Positions 1 to 8,000 of a stretch of DNA of 32,922 nucleotides are shown piece by piece. Made by a program: the position numbers and the translations under genes. How positions within the stretch are numbered: position 1 is the stretch's first letter; the number at the start of each line of letters is the position of its first letter. The notes below the pieces were generated by a model, which did not search any database, had not been told where the DNA came from, and saw nothing but the letters and a program-made list of their open reading frames with translations. The stretch is from assembly GCA_905214435.1 (NCBI GenBank), contig CAJMMA010000016.1:1-32922 (forward strand), written 5' to 3'. Source of the DNA: an uncultured bacterium. GTDB lineage: Bacteria; Actinomycetota; Coriobacteriia; Coriobacteriales; Coriobacteriaceae.

Positions 1-43
1 GCTCGTTGGTCGACGGATCGTAGTTCTTGGGCATTTCTTCCAT
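1..43 (-). CDS. valS: Valyl-tRNA synthetase, N-terminal fragment (runs off the window)
   Basis: Only the first 14 codons are inside the window. They read MEEMPKNYDPSTNE from an ATG at 43, with a purine-rich GGGAGAG just upstream as ribosome binding site. An internal ATG at 34 (MPKNYDP) is a possible alternative start. The short peptide resembles the start of bacterial valyl-tRNA synthetases, which open with a similar Y-[DN]-P segment. valS directly after clpX is a common arrangement in Gram-positive bacteria. The call rests on this short match plus context, so it is tentative. The leader holds a very large palindrome at 64-176. Confidence 0.6.
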   Translation of the reverse strand, partial: MEEMPKNYDPSTNE

Positions 44-63
44 ATATCTCTCCCTGTCCCGCC

Positions 64-176
64 GGCGCGTCCGCCTGCTTGGTTTTCGCTCGGTCAGGTC
101 CTGGCTCGCACGAAGAGCACATTAAGTGCTCTTCGGCTCGTGCGGAATCTACGAAAACCAAGCAGGCGGACGCGCC
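64..176. repeat. 113-nt nested palindrome in the valS leader
   Basis: Positions 64-88 and 152-176 are perfect 25-nt inverted repeats; the left arm begins GGCGCGTCCGCCTGCTTGG. Between them sits a second perfect hairpin, 111-120 paired with 126-135 (CGAAGAGCAC / GTGCTCTTCG), with a 5-nt loop. On the minus strand the structure ends about 5 nt before the valS ribosome binding site. There is no T-run after the long stem, so a simple intrinsic terminator is unlikely. It could be a leader RNA structure or a palindromic insertion. Confidence 0.75.
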
Positions 177-270
177 TTAGGTATCGATTACTTCAGTCTG
201 AATTGACTTCGCTGAGGCTTAAACAAACACACAGAATAACACAGGTAGTTGGGTGTTTTGCGTATATATA

Positions 271-306
271 AAATAGCCTCCGACCGCGGATGGTCGGAGG
301 CTATTT
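271..306 (-). terminator. Rho-independent terminator after clpX
   Basis: Perfect 15-bp inverted repeat (AAATAGCCTCCGACC at 271-285, complement at 292-306) with a 6-nt loop. It starts 22 nt past the clpX stop, and on the minus strand it is followed by an AT-rich TTTTATATATA tail. It separates clpX from valS. Confidence 0.9.
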
Positions 307-327
307 GCAAGCACGTTTTTGGCAGGT

Positions 328-1734
328 TTACCCGTAGATGCGTTGGGGCTGTTCTTCGCCCTTAACCGCCGCTTCGGTCACGATGACCTTGGCGACACCC
401 TCCTCGCTGGGGAGGTCGAACATCGTCTGCTGAAGCACGTCCTCGCAGATGGAACGCAGGCCGCGGGCGCCGGTCTTGCGGGCGAGCGCCATACGGGCGA
501 TCTCGTGAAGGGCCGCGGCCTCAAACTCAAGCTCAACGTCCTCGAGCCGGAACATCTTGCGGTACTGACGCACCACGGCGTTCTTGGGCTCGGTCAGAAT
601 CGACACCAGGTCGTCCTCGTCGAGCGCCTGCGTCTGGGTGACAACGGGCGTACGGCCCACGAACTCGGGGATCATGCCAAAGGCGTTGAGGTCCTGCGGG
701 AGCACCTGACGCAGCAGGTCGTTCTCGTCGACCGAGGTGGGGCCGGCGATCTCGGAGTTAAAGCCCACGCCCTTGTTGCCCACGCGGTCGGCGATGATCT
801 TGTCCAGACCCACAAAGGCACCGCCGCAGATAAACAGGATGTTAGTCGTGTCGATCTGCAGCAGCTCCTGCTGGGGATGCTTGCGGCCACCGGTAGGCGG
901 AACGCTGGCCACCGTGCCCTCAAGAATCTTAAGCAGCGCCTGCTGCACACCCTCGCCCGAGACATCGCGGGTAATGGAGAGGTTCTCGGCCTTGCGGGCA
1001 ATCTTGTCAATCTCGTCCACGTAGATAATGCCCACCTGAGCGCGCTCAATGTCGCCATCGGCAGCATTGATGAGCTTGAGCAGGATGTTCTCCACGTCCT
1101 CGCCAACGTAACCAGCCTCGGTGAGCGCGGTGGCATCGGCGATGGCAAACGGCACCTCGAGGATGCGCGCGAGCGTCTGGGCCAGCAGCGTCTTGCCGGT
1201 ACCGGTGGGACCGAGCAGCAGGATGTTGGACTTGGCGAGCTCCACCTCGTCCATGTCATCGTCAAGCTGCGAGTCCAAACCGTCGTCAAAGGCCGAAAGC
1301 GCAGCACCGCCCTCGATGACGCGGCGGTAATGGTTGTACACGGCAACCGACATGGCGCGCTTGGCGTCCTCTTGGCCCATGACATAGGCCGAAAGCTCGT
1401 CATAGATCTCGTGCGGCGTCGGCACGTGCGTGATGACCTGGCGGTCGTCCTCGAGCTCAAAGCCCTCGGCCTCGGGGTCCACGGCGGGCTGCCCAGCAGC
1501 CTGGCCGTGATCGTTGAGGAAGCCCGGCAGCTTGCCGTTGCGGGCAGCGTCCATAAAGTCCGAAGCCAGCGACTCCTCAAGGATCTCGGAGCAGGCGGCG
1601 ACGCACTCGTCACAGATAAAGATGTTGGTCGGACCCTTTACGAGGCGACGGACCTGCCCCTGCTCTTTTCCGCAGAAGGAGCAGCGGATGGGGTTGCCAT
1701 TCTCGTCAAAGTTGTCCTGCATGTTTCCTGCCAT
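328..1734 (-). CDS. clpX: ATP-dependent Clp protease ATP-binding subunit ClpX
   Basis: AAA+ unfoldase that recognises tagged or misfolded proteins and threads them into the ClpP chamber. The 468-residue protein opens with a zinc-binding domain (C18xxC21 and C41xxC44). The AAA+ domain has Walker A GPTGTGKT at 175-182, the pore motif GYVG, Walker B IIYVDEID, and GGRKHP near the sensor region. It is longer than E. coli ClpX (424). The extra length includes a linker at about 65-105 and an acidic insertion at about 144-164 just before Walker A. The ATG at 1734 lies one base past the clpP stop, so the genes are translationally close; an ATG at 1722 is an alternative. The upstream in-frame extension overlaps clpP and is rejected. 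Transcription ends at the 271-306 hairpin. Confidence 0.97.
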   Translation of the reverse strand: MAGNMQDNFDENGNPIRCSFCGKEQGQVRRLVKGPTNIFICDECVAACSEILEESLASDFMDAARNGKLPGFLNDHGQAAGQPAVDPEAEGFELEDDRQVITHVPTPHEIYDELSAYVMGQEDAKRAMSVAVYNHYRRVIEGGAALSAFDDGLDSQLDDDMDEVELAKSNILLLGPTGTGKTLLAQTLARILEVPFAIADATALTEAGYVGEDVENILLKLINAADGDIERAQVGIIYVDEIDKIARKAENLSITRDVSGEGVQQALLKILEGTVASVPPTGGRKHPQQELLQIDTTNILFICGGAFVGLDKIIADRVGNKGVGFNSEIAGPTSVDENDLLRQVLPQDLNAFGMIPEFVGRTPVVTQTQALDEDDLVSILTEPKNAVVRQYRKMFRLEDVELEFEAAALHEIARMALARKTGARGLRSICEDVLQQTMFDLPSEEGVAKVIVTEAAVKGEEQPQRIYG

Positions 1735-1735
1735 C

Positions 1736-2356
1736 CTAGGCGTCCTTCGCGGCGAGGTCGCGCGAGGTAACGATACGGTCAATCAGGCCGTAGTCGAGGG
1801 CCTCGGCAGCGGTCAGGTAGTTGTCGCGCTCGGTATCGGCCTGGACCTTCTCGATGGGCTGGCCCGAGGCATCGGACAGGATCTGGTTGAGCTCGCGGCG
1901 GGTCTTCTTGATCTCCTCGGCCACGATCTCGATCTCGGTCTGCTGACCTTGAGCACCGCCGCTGGGCTGGTGAATCATGACCTTGGAGTGCGGCAGGCAG
2001 AAGCGCTTGCCCTTGGCGCCAGCCGAAAGCAGCACGGCGGCCATGGACGCGGCCATACCGACGCAGATGGTGGAGACCTGCGGCTTGATGAAGTTCATGG
2101 TGTCAAGAATCGCCAGGCCGGAGTAAACCTCGCCACCGGGCGAATTGATGTAGAGCGAGATATCCTTCTCGGCATCCTGGCTCTCAAGATGCAGCAGCTG
2201 GGCAACGACCAGGTTGGCGCTGACGGAGTTGATCTCCTCGCCCAAGAAGATGATGCGGTCGTTGAGCAGGCGCGAATAGATATCGTAGCTGCGCTCGCCG
2301 CGCGGCGTCTGCTCGATAACGTATGGCACGAGGGCGGAATCGAACTTAGCGATCAT
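1736..2356 (-). CDS. clpP: ATP-dependent Clp protease proteolytic subunit ClpP
   Basis: Serine peptidase that forms the degradation chamber with ClpX. From an upstream ATG at 2368 the protein would have 210 residues. In that numbering the triad is Ser108 (GMAASMAAV), His133 (MIHQPSGG) and Asp182 (ERDNY). The N-terminal VIEQTPRGERSYDIYSRLL matches the classic ClpP axial-loop region. I prefer the ATG at 2356 (MIAKFDS, 206 residues) because a GGAG sits 6 nt before it, while the 2368 ATG has only a weak site. It is followed at one base by clpX. The upstream gene is tig, with a hairpin at 2402-2442 between them. Confidence 0.97.
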   Translation of the reverse strand: MIAKFDSALVPYVIEQTPRGERSYDIYSRLLNDRIIFLGEEINSVSANLVVAQLLHLESQDAEKDISLYINSPGGEVYSGLAILDTMNFIKPQVSTICVGMAASMAAVLLSAGAKGKRFCLPHSKVMIHQPSGGAQGQQTEIEIVAEEIKKTRRELNQILSDASGQPIEKVQADTERDNYLTAAEALDYGLIDRIVTSRDLAAKDA

Positions 2357-2401
2357 ACGCATCTCCATTTCTCTTACGGACCAATAGTGGTTCTAGACAA
2401 A

Positions 2402-2442
2402 CGTACGGTGCCCGCATGCTATGCATTGGCTGGCACCGTACG
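2402..2442 (-). terminator. Hairpin between tig and clpP, possible terminator or attenuator
   Basis: Perfect 11-bp inverted repeat (CGTACGGTGCC at 2402-2412, GGCACCGTACG at 2432-2442) with a 19-nt loop. On the minus strand it follows tig and precedes clpP, and is followed by TTTGTCT. The T-run is short, so termination may be partial. Confidence 0.55.
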
Positions 2443-2518
2443 AAGCAACCGGATAACCGGCTTATAACTTTACCCCATCACGGGCACATACATGCGCTCG
2501 CGGGCAAGGTGGCGAGAA

Positions 2519-3817
2519 TTACTCGGCGTCCTTGGCGGTCTCGTCGACCTCAGTCACCTTGGCGTTCTCGACCAGGTGATCGACGGCCTTGGAGCGACGG
2601 ATGGACTCGCGGACGGCAGGCATGCGGCCATCGGCGATGAACTCGGCCTTGGAAGCCTCGACGTCCTTGACGCCGGCCTTCTCGAACTCGGCATTGATGT
2701 CGTCCTCGGTGACCTCGATCTTGAGCTCACGGGCGAGGGCGTCCAGAGCCAGGGACTCACGGGCAACGTCGTTGGCCTGCTTGTGCAGGTCGCCAATGAA
2801 CTGCTCCATGGTCAGGCCGGAAGCGGGCAGCCAGGTGTCCAGCGTCATGCCGCGGGCAGCGAGGTTGGACAGGAAGTTCTGGCCAAGCTCCTCAAAGACG
2901 GACTGCTCGTAGTCGGCGTCCATCTCGTCGAGCTGCAGGCGCTCGGCGAGAGCGGAGACGCAACGGTTCTCCTTCTCGGCCGGGAGGCGGGAAGCCTTGT
3001 CCTGCTCGATCTCGATCTTGATGGCGTCGCGCATAGCGTCGATGCTGTCGAAGCCAAAGTCGGACTTGACGAGCTCGTCGGTGAGCTCGGGGGTGTTGCG
3101 GACCTTGATGCCCTTGACGGTGACCTCGACGGTGTGGGTCTCGGCCTCCTCGCCCTCCTCGGCCTCGTCGGTCCAGGTGACGGACTTGACGTCGTCAACG
3201 TTGGCGCCGATCAGAGCCTCGTTGAACTCGGCGGGGTTGCTGTCGCTACCGGCGATGAGCATACGGCCCTCGGCGGCGAAGTTATCGGCGTTCTCGACGG
3301 CCTTGAGGTCGACGGTCACATAGTCGTCAGCCTCGACGGCGCGACCCTCGACGTCCTCGAAGGTGGCACGGTAGTTGAGGAGCATCTCGACCTGGTTGTT
3401 GATCTCGGACTCGGTGACCTCCGCAGGGGGCATCTCGATCTCGACGGCGTCGAAGGAAGAGAGCTCGGCAGCAGGACGCAGGGAGAACTCGACGGTGTAG
3501 GTGTAGTCCTCGTGATCCTTGGCGAGGTCGAGCTCCTTGTAGTCACCGTTCTTGGTGGGGACGATGTCCAGCTCGTTGAGGACGGCGGGCTCGTTGGCGG
3601 CGATCAGGTCGTTAGTGGCCTGAGCGAGGGTAGCCTCGGCGCCAAGAGCGGAATCGATGACCGGACGGGGAGCCTTGCCGGCGCGGAAGCCCGGGAAGCG
3701 GTACTTCTTGGCGGTGTCCTTGTAGGCCTTCTTGATCGCGGCGTCGACGTCGGCGGCCGGGATGGTGACCGTAGCGGTGAGCTTGGCGTCCTTGACGTCA
3801 GAAGCGGTGATGTTCAA
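2519..3817 (-). CDS. tig: Trigger factor (ribosome-associated chaperone and prolyl isomerase)
   Basis: Binds nascent chains at the ribosome exit tunnel. The 432-residue protein matches the family length. The N-terminal ribosome-binding domain carries the signature GFRAGKAPRPVID (family GFRxGKxP). A central FKBP-like segment lies around residues 160-245, and the rest is the helical chaperone domain. The start is set by a strong AGGAGG that overlaps an in-frame ATG at 3832 and so cannot serve it. That site lies 6 nt before a TTG at 3817 (MNITASDV) and 3 nt before a GTG at 3820. TTG is preferred by spacing. The gene heads the tig-clpP-clpX protein-quality group and lies downstream of tRNA-Leu. 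Confidence 0.95.
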   Translation of the reverse strand: MNITASDVKDAKLTATVTIPAADVDAAIKKAYKDTAKKYRFPGFRAGKAPRPVIDSALGAEATLAQATNDLIAANEPAVLNELDIVPTKNGDYKELDLAKDHEDYTYTVEFSLRPAAELSSFDAVEIEMPPAEVTESEINNQVEMLLNYRATFEDVEGRAVEADDYVTVDLKAVENADNFAAEGRMLIAGSDSNPAEFNEALIGANVDDVKSVTWTDEAEEGEEAETHTVEVTVKGIKVRNTPELTDELVKSDFGFDSIDAMRDAIKIEIEQDKASRLPAEKENRCVSALAERLQLDEMDADYEQSVFEELGQNFLSNLAARGMTLDTWLPASGLTMEQFIGDLHKQANDVARESLALDALARELKIEVTEDDINAEFEKAGVKDVEASKAEFIADGRMPAVRESIRRSKAVDHLVENAKVTEVDETAKDAE

Positions 3818-3880
3818 CACGTTCCTCCTCATACTGCCCAGCTTATCTGAGGTGCTGGTACCTTTATGCAACAAAGAGTC

Positions 3881-3900
3881 GCGACGGCCGAAGCCGACGC
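3881..3900 (-). terminator. Possible tRNA-Leu terminator hairpin
   Basis: On the minus strand, GCG-T-CGGC-TTCG-GCCG-T-CGC forms a tetraloop hairpin 8 nt past the tRNA-Leu 3' end and is followed shortly by TTTGTT. It is short and has an internal T-T mismatch, so the call is weak. Confidence 0.35.
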
Positions 3901-3908
3901 AGATGCGT

Positions 3909-3992
3909 TGGTGCGGGCGAAAGGACTCGAACCTTCACGGGAATCCCACCAGAACCTAAATCTGGCGCGTCTACCAATTCCGCCACGCCCGC
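3909..3992 (-). tRNA. tRNA-Leu (anticodon TAG)
   Basis: An 84-nt class II tRNA. The 7-bp acceptor stem pairs GCGGGCG with CGCCCGC, followed by ACCA. The anticodon stem CCAGA/TCTGG encloses TTTAGGT, giving TAG. A long variable arm (GGTGGGATTCCCGT region) and a T-arm with GGTTCGAGTCC are present. CCA is encoded. Confidence 0.97.
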
Positions 3993-4078
3993 ATGAGCGC
4001 ACAGATTAGGAATGATAGCAGATACGAGCGGCAAGCGCACGCACACCTTTTACAGGCTCACGACCTCACCACGAGTGC

Positions 4079-4108
4079 AAAAGGCGGGGCGAGTTGTCCC
4101 GTCCCGCC
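4079..4108 (-). terminator. Terminator after the molybdenum hydroxylase operon
   Basis: On the minus strand, GGCGGG pairs with CCCGCC with one internal mismatch extending the stem, followed directly by TTTT. It begins 24 nt past the stop of the molybdopterin subunit gene. Confidence 0.7.
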
Positions 4109-4132
4109 AACTACGACTTGTTCGCTGACCCG

Positions 4133-6964
4133 CTACTCCCCCAGCAGAGCCTTCTCCGGTGTGATGGGCAGCGAGCGCACCTGGTGGCCGGTGGCGTGTG
4201 CCACGGCCGAGGCAACGGCGGCGAGCGGCGTGTTGATGACGACCTCGCCGATCGACTTGGCGCCAAACGGGCCCGTCGGCTCGTAGCTCGGCTCAAAGGC
4301 CACGCGAATGCTGCCGATATCCAGGCGCGTGGGCAGCTTGTAGCTCATAAAGTTGCCGGTGCGCAGACGGCCGCGTTCATCGTGCTCGACGATCTCGTAG
4401 AGCGCGTGGCCGATGCCCTGGGCAATGCCGCCCTCGGCCTGGACGCGCGCGAGCGCCTCATTGATCACGGTGCCGCAGTCGACGGCTGCCGCGTAATCCA
4501 CCACGGTCACCTTGCCGGTGGCCTTGTCGACCTCGACCTCGGCAATGCCGGCCATAAACGGCGGAGGCGAAACGGGCAGGCAGGCAGAAGCATGCGAGGT
4601 GAGCGCGTCGCCACCCGCGATGTTCTTGACGCACAGGTTGGCAAAGTCGCGCAGCGTGAGGTAGCGGTTCTGCTCGCGCGCGGCGCGCTCGTCGGACAGA
4701 CGCACGTACTGGCCGTCGAAGACCACGTCGGCGGCGTCCACGTCCCACATCTGGGCGGCCTTGGCGCAAATCTTCTCGCGCAGCTCGGTCGCGGCGTTCT
4801 TGGCCGCCAGGCCCGTCACGTACGTGCCCGAGCTCGCGTACGAGCCGGCGTCGAACGGCGACACGTCGGTGTCCACGCCGCGCACCACGATCAGCGAGCT
4901 CTCCACGCCCAGCTCCTCGGCGGCAATCTGCGCCAGGATCGTGTCGACACCCATGCCGTTATCGGTGGCGCCGGTGCCGATGGTAATGAAGCCGTCCTCT
5001 TCCAAGCGCATGTCGATGCCGGCGATATCCACGTTGGAGATGCCCGAGCCCTGCATGGTGAGCGCACAGCCCAGAGCACGCACACGGTCGCCCAGGTCGA
5101 CGGCTAGCGGCTTGTCGCGCCAACCGATCATGTCCATCGCGCGCAGCAGGCAGCGGTCGAGCGCGCAGGCGTTGAGCTTCTCGTTGTAGTACTGCGGCAT
5201 GATCTCGCCCTCGCGCACGATGTTCTTAAGGCGCAGGTCGGCGGGGTCCATGTGCAGCATGTCGGCGAGCTCGTTGACGGCGCTCTCCACGGCAAACTGG
5301 CCCTGGGTGGCACCGTAGCCGCGATACGCGCCGCCGCGGTTGGTGTTGGTGTAGACGGCGTCCCAGCTAAAGCGGCTCGCCTTCACGTGGTTGTAGATGG
5401 GCAGGCTTTTGTGGCCCGAAAGGCCGATCGTCGTGGTAGCGTGCTCGCCGTACGCGCCGGCGTTGGACAGCGTGTGCAGATCGATGGCCGTAATGGTGCC
5501 GTCGTTCATGGCGCCCAGCTTAACGGTCATCTGCATCTGGTGGCGCGAGTTGCCCGCGGTGATGGTCTCCTCGCGGGTGTAGCAGCAGTAGCTCGGACGG
5601 CCGGTCTGCTGGGTAACGAATGCCACGAAGATCTCGCAGCAGCCCGTCTGCTTGGAGCCAAAGCCGCCGCCGATGCGCGGCTTAATGACCTGCACCTGCG
5701 ACTGCGGAATATCGAGCGACTGAGCGACCATGCGGCGCACGTGGAAGGGCACCTGCGTAGAGGTGGTCACCGAGATGCGTCCGAATGCGTCAGTCGTCGC
5801 GAAGGCACGGAAGGTCTCCATGGGCGCGGTCTGCGTGGCCTGGCTGGTGTAAGTGCGCTCAAAGACGATGTCGCTCTGGGCGAAGGCCTCGTCCAGATCG
5901 CCATAATCGCTGGTACCGCTGCAGACCAGGTTGCGCGGAACATCGCCGCCCTGCGGGAACATAAAGGTCACGTCGCCCTCGGGGTGGACCACGATGTCGT
6001 TATCGAGTGCCTTGGTAAAGTCGAGCAGCGGCTCAAGCACCTCGTAGTCGACCTTGATGAGCTTGAGCGCCTTGTCGGCAGCCTCCTCGGTCTCGGCGGC
6101 GACGATCGCCACCTCTTCGTTTTGGTAGCGCACGAGGTTCTCGAGAATCAGGCGGTCGTAGGGACTCGGCTGCGGATAGCTCTGACCGGCGATGGTAAAG
6201 CGGCGCTTGGGCACGTCCTCGTAAGTGTAGACGCCCACCACGCCGGGCACCTTCAGGGCGCGCGACGTATCGATGGAGCGAATCTTGGCGCGGGCATAGG
6301 GGCTGCGTTTGAGTTTTACGATGAGCGCACCGGCGGGCACCATATCGCCGGTGTAGACCGGACGACCCTCGAGCAGGGCCTTCGAGTCCTTCTTGGGCTG
6401 CTTGTGGGTAATCTGCTTATACGCGACACCGTCGCAGCTGGTGTCGTTGACCGGCAACTCGGGCATCTCAAAGCCCACCTGCACGCCGGACTCGGTAAGG
6501 AAGCGGACGATGGCGCGCAGCTGACTCTCGTAGCCGCTGCAACGGCAGAGGTTGCCGGCGAGCTGGCGCGAGAGCTCCTCGCGCGTGGCGACGAGGCTCG
6601 GGTCCTCCTTGGCGGCGCGGGCAAGCGCCAGCACGTTCATGATGAGGCCGGGGGCGCAAAAACCGCACTGCTCGGCACCTTCGGCGGCCATGGCACGGGC
6701 GAGCGCCTCGGACTCGGCCTTGAGGCCCTCGAGCGTGGTGACCGAACGGCCCTCAACACGGGCGGCGGGAACCGAGCAGCTCAGCACCGGGTCGCCGTCG
6801 AGCCACACCGTGCACAGGCCGCAGTTGGTGGTCTCACAGGCGCAGCGCACCGACGCACAACCCTGCTCGCGCAACAGCGCAAAGAGCATGGTGTCGGGGG
6901 CAATCTGAACCTTGACCTTACGGCCGTTGAGCGTAAAGGAAAGATCGATGAGTTTGGCAGCCAT
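4133..6964 (-). CDS. Fused 2Fe-2S / molybdopterin-binding molybdenum hydroxylase, candidate selenium-dependent xanthine dehydrogenase
   Basis: Xanthine-dehydrogenase-family hydroxylase of 943 residues. The N-terminus has a plant-type 2Fe-2S site (Cys43, 48, 51, 63) and the second, helical 2Fe-2S site (Cys101, 104, 141, 143). From about residue 195 the molybdenum domain follows, with IGGGFGSKQ (432-440), AYRGYGATQGQ (547-557) and the terminal GAKSIGE whose Glu907 fits the catalytic base. This iron-sulfur/molybdenum fusion with a separate FAD gene is the architecture of the family annotated as selenium-dependent xanthine dehydrogenase, known from Enterococcus faecalis. The nearby selD-yedF-DUF3343-desulfurase set fits that reading. 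The substrate is not proven; other purines or heterocycles are possible. Its ATG overlaps the FAD-subunit stop by one base (TAATG), with AGGTG upstream. Confidence 0.85.
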   Translation of the reverse strand: MAAKLIDLSFTLNGRKVKVQIAPDTMLFALLREQGCASVRCACETTNCGLCTVWLDGDPVLSCSVPAARVEGRSVTTLEGLKAESEALARAMAAEGAEQCGFCAPGLIMNVLALARAAKEDPSLVATREELSRQLAGNLCRCSGYESQLRAIVRFLTESGVQVGFEMPELPVNDTSCDGVAYKQITHKQPKKDSKALLEGRPVYTGDMVPAGALIVKLKRSPYARAKIRSIDTSRALKVPGVVGVYTYEDVPKRRFTIAGQSYPQPSPYDRLILENLVRYQNEEVAIVAAETEEAADKALKLIKVDYEVLEPLLDFTKALDNDIVVHPEGDVTFMFPQGGDVPRNLVCSGTSDYGDLDEAFAQSDIVFERTYTSQATQTAPMETFRAFATTDAFGRISVTTSTQVPFHVRRMVAQSLDIPQSQVQVIKPRIGGGFGSKQTGCCEIFVAFVTQQTGRPSYCCYTREETITAGNSRHQMQMTVKLGAMNDGTITAIDLHTLSNAGAYGEHATTTIGLSGHKSLPIYNHVKASRFSWDAVYTNTNRGGAYRGYGATQGQFAVESAVNELADMLHMDPADLRLKNIVREGEIMPQYYNEKLNACALDRCLLRAMDMIGWRDKPLAVDLGDRVRALGCALTMQGSGISNVDIAGIDMRLEEDGFITIGTGATDNGMGVDTILAQIAAEELGVESSLIVVRGVDTDVSPFDAGSYASSGTYVTGLAAKNAATELREKICAKAAQMWDVDAADVVFDGQYVRLSDERAAREQNRYLTLRDFANLCVKNIAGGDALTSHASACLPVSPPPFMAGIAEVEVDKATGKVTVVDYAAAVDCGTVINEALARVQAEGGIAQGIGHALYEIVEHDERGRLRTGNFMSYKLPTRLDIGSIRVAFEPSYEPTGPFGAKSIGEVVINTPLAAVASAVAHATGHQVRSLPITPEKALLGE

Positions 6965-7878
6965 TAGCGCACCTCGCTAGAATCGACGCCGGGCACGCGG
7001 CGGCAGGAATACTCGTCCGTGGCATATTTGGGGACCTGCACGGTCTCGAGCTCGCGGGCAAGCGCGGCCGAAAGCTCGATGCCGGCGGCGCGGCGCACGG
7101 CCTGAATCGCCAGCGGGGCCGAGATGCGGCGGCGGTACTCAGCCGAGCCCCACATGTTGGTGCCATAACTCAGCGCGCGCACGGACGCGGCCAGGGCGCG
7201 CAGCTCGTCCTCGGAAGGCTGCTCGCTGGTGAGGCCGCATGCCTCGCCCTGCAGCAGGGTCGCACGCAGCGGTCGGGCGCCCACGGTGACATGCCAGCTG
7301 TTATCCCACCAGGCGGCGGTAACGTTTAAGGAGGGGAAGTCGGTCGCGGCCTTGCGTACGGCCTCGTAGCTCGCGCGGTAGTCGTGCTTGACGACCACGA
7401 CGTGCTCGATCACATCGCGCACATAGCCCATGTTCACAAACTCAGCCAGCGACACGCGGCCGGCACCCGTCAGCTCAACGTAAGAATCAAGCGCGAGGAA
7501 GGCGGAGAGCACATCCGAGAAGCCAAAGCGGCCGTAGATGCTGCCGCCCACCGTGGCGGTATTTCGCAGCTGCACGCCCACGATGTCATGGACGGCGAAC
7601 TCAAAGACATTGTTGACAAGCGCGTTGAGCTCGGCATGGCGCTCGAGCTGGCGCAGGGTACACATGGCACCGATGCGAAACTCGGTCTCGGTCTCCTCGA
7701 TCTGATCGACTCCGCAGGCCGAAAGGTCAATCGCCGTCGCCACGCGACGCGAACCCAGGCGCATCCAGATGCCGCCGCCCACAATCTTGTTGTTGCGGTT
7801 CTTCTGCAAGAGCTCATAGGCTTCGGCCGCGTTTCCAACACGGACGTAGGTACCGAACTTGAGCACGTTCTCCCCCAT
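6964..7878 (-). CDS. FAD-binding subunit of the molybdenum hydroxylase
   Basis: 304 residues, similar to the FAD subunits of xanthine dehydrogenase and CO dehydrogenase (CoxM/YgfM type). It should accept electrons from the 2Fe-2S centres and pass them to an external acceptor. Visible signatures are an early GGGIWMRLGSR (FAD pyrophosphate loop) and NTATVGGSIYGR (the family's N-x-A-T-[VI]-GG-[ND] motif), followed by the C-terminal helical cap domain. It is first in a two-gene operon and overlaps the next gene by one base. The ATG at 7878 has only a close AAAGAG; a GTG at 7863 preceded by GGGGGAG is an alternative, which would shorten it by five residues. Confidence 0.88.
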   Translation of the reverse strand: MGENVLKFGTYVRVGNAAEAYELLQKNRNNKIVGGGIWMRLGSRRVATAIDLSACGVDQIEETETEFRIGAMCTLRQLERHAELNALVNNVFEFAVHDIVGVQLRNTATVGGSIYGRFGFSDVLSAFLALDSYVELTGAGRVSLAEFVNMGYVRDVIEHVVVVKHDYRASYEAVRKAATDFPSLNVTAAWWDNSWHVTVGARPLRATLLQGEACGLTSEQPSEDELRALAASVRALSYGTNMWGSAEYRRRISAPLAIQAVRRAAGIELSAALARELETVQVPKYATDEYSCRRVPGVDSSEVR

Positions 7879-7902
7879 CTCTTTACTTGTCCAGTACCTC
7901 TA

Positions 7903-7908
7903 AGTGTA
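7903..7908 (-). promoter_or_regulatory. Possible -10 element of the hydroxylase operon
   Basis: TACACT on the minus strand, 25 nt before the FAD-subunit ATG. No convincing -35 box is visible at 17 nt, so the call is weak. Confidence 0.3.
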
Positions 7909-7940
7909 CCAAACGAGGGCGCACAACCCCCACCGCCATA

Positions 7941-7974
7941 GAAAAAGGCTCCCAGCCAAGATGACTGGGAGCCT
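7941..7974 (-). terminator. Rho-independent terminator after gdhA
   Basis: Perfect 10-bp stem (AGGCTCCCAG / CTGGGAGCCT at 7946-7955 and 7965-7974) with a 9-nt loop. A run of five T follows on the minus strand, 26 nt past the gdhA stop. Confidence 0.92.
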
Positions 7975-8000
7975 CATCACATGCTATATCGAGCGAAGAT

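Noticed and set aside
44..270. T-box leader upstream of valS
   Set aside because: No T-box sequence or antiterminator bulge is visible; only the large palindrome is present.
5252..6967. Long open frame antisense to the molybdenum hydroxylase gene (571 codons)
   Set aside because: It lacks a recognisable domain, has low-complexity Ala/Arg/His composition, and mirrors a strongly supported gene; typical of GC-rich antisense frames. The same applies to 319-1770, 2492-3850, 8115-9371 and others.
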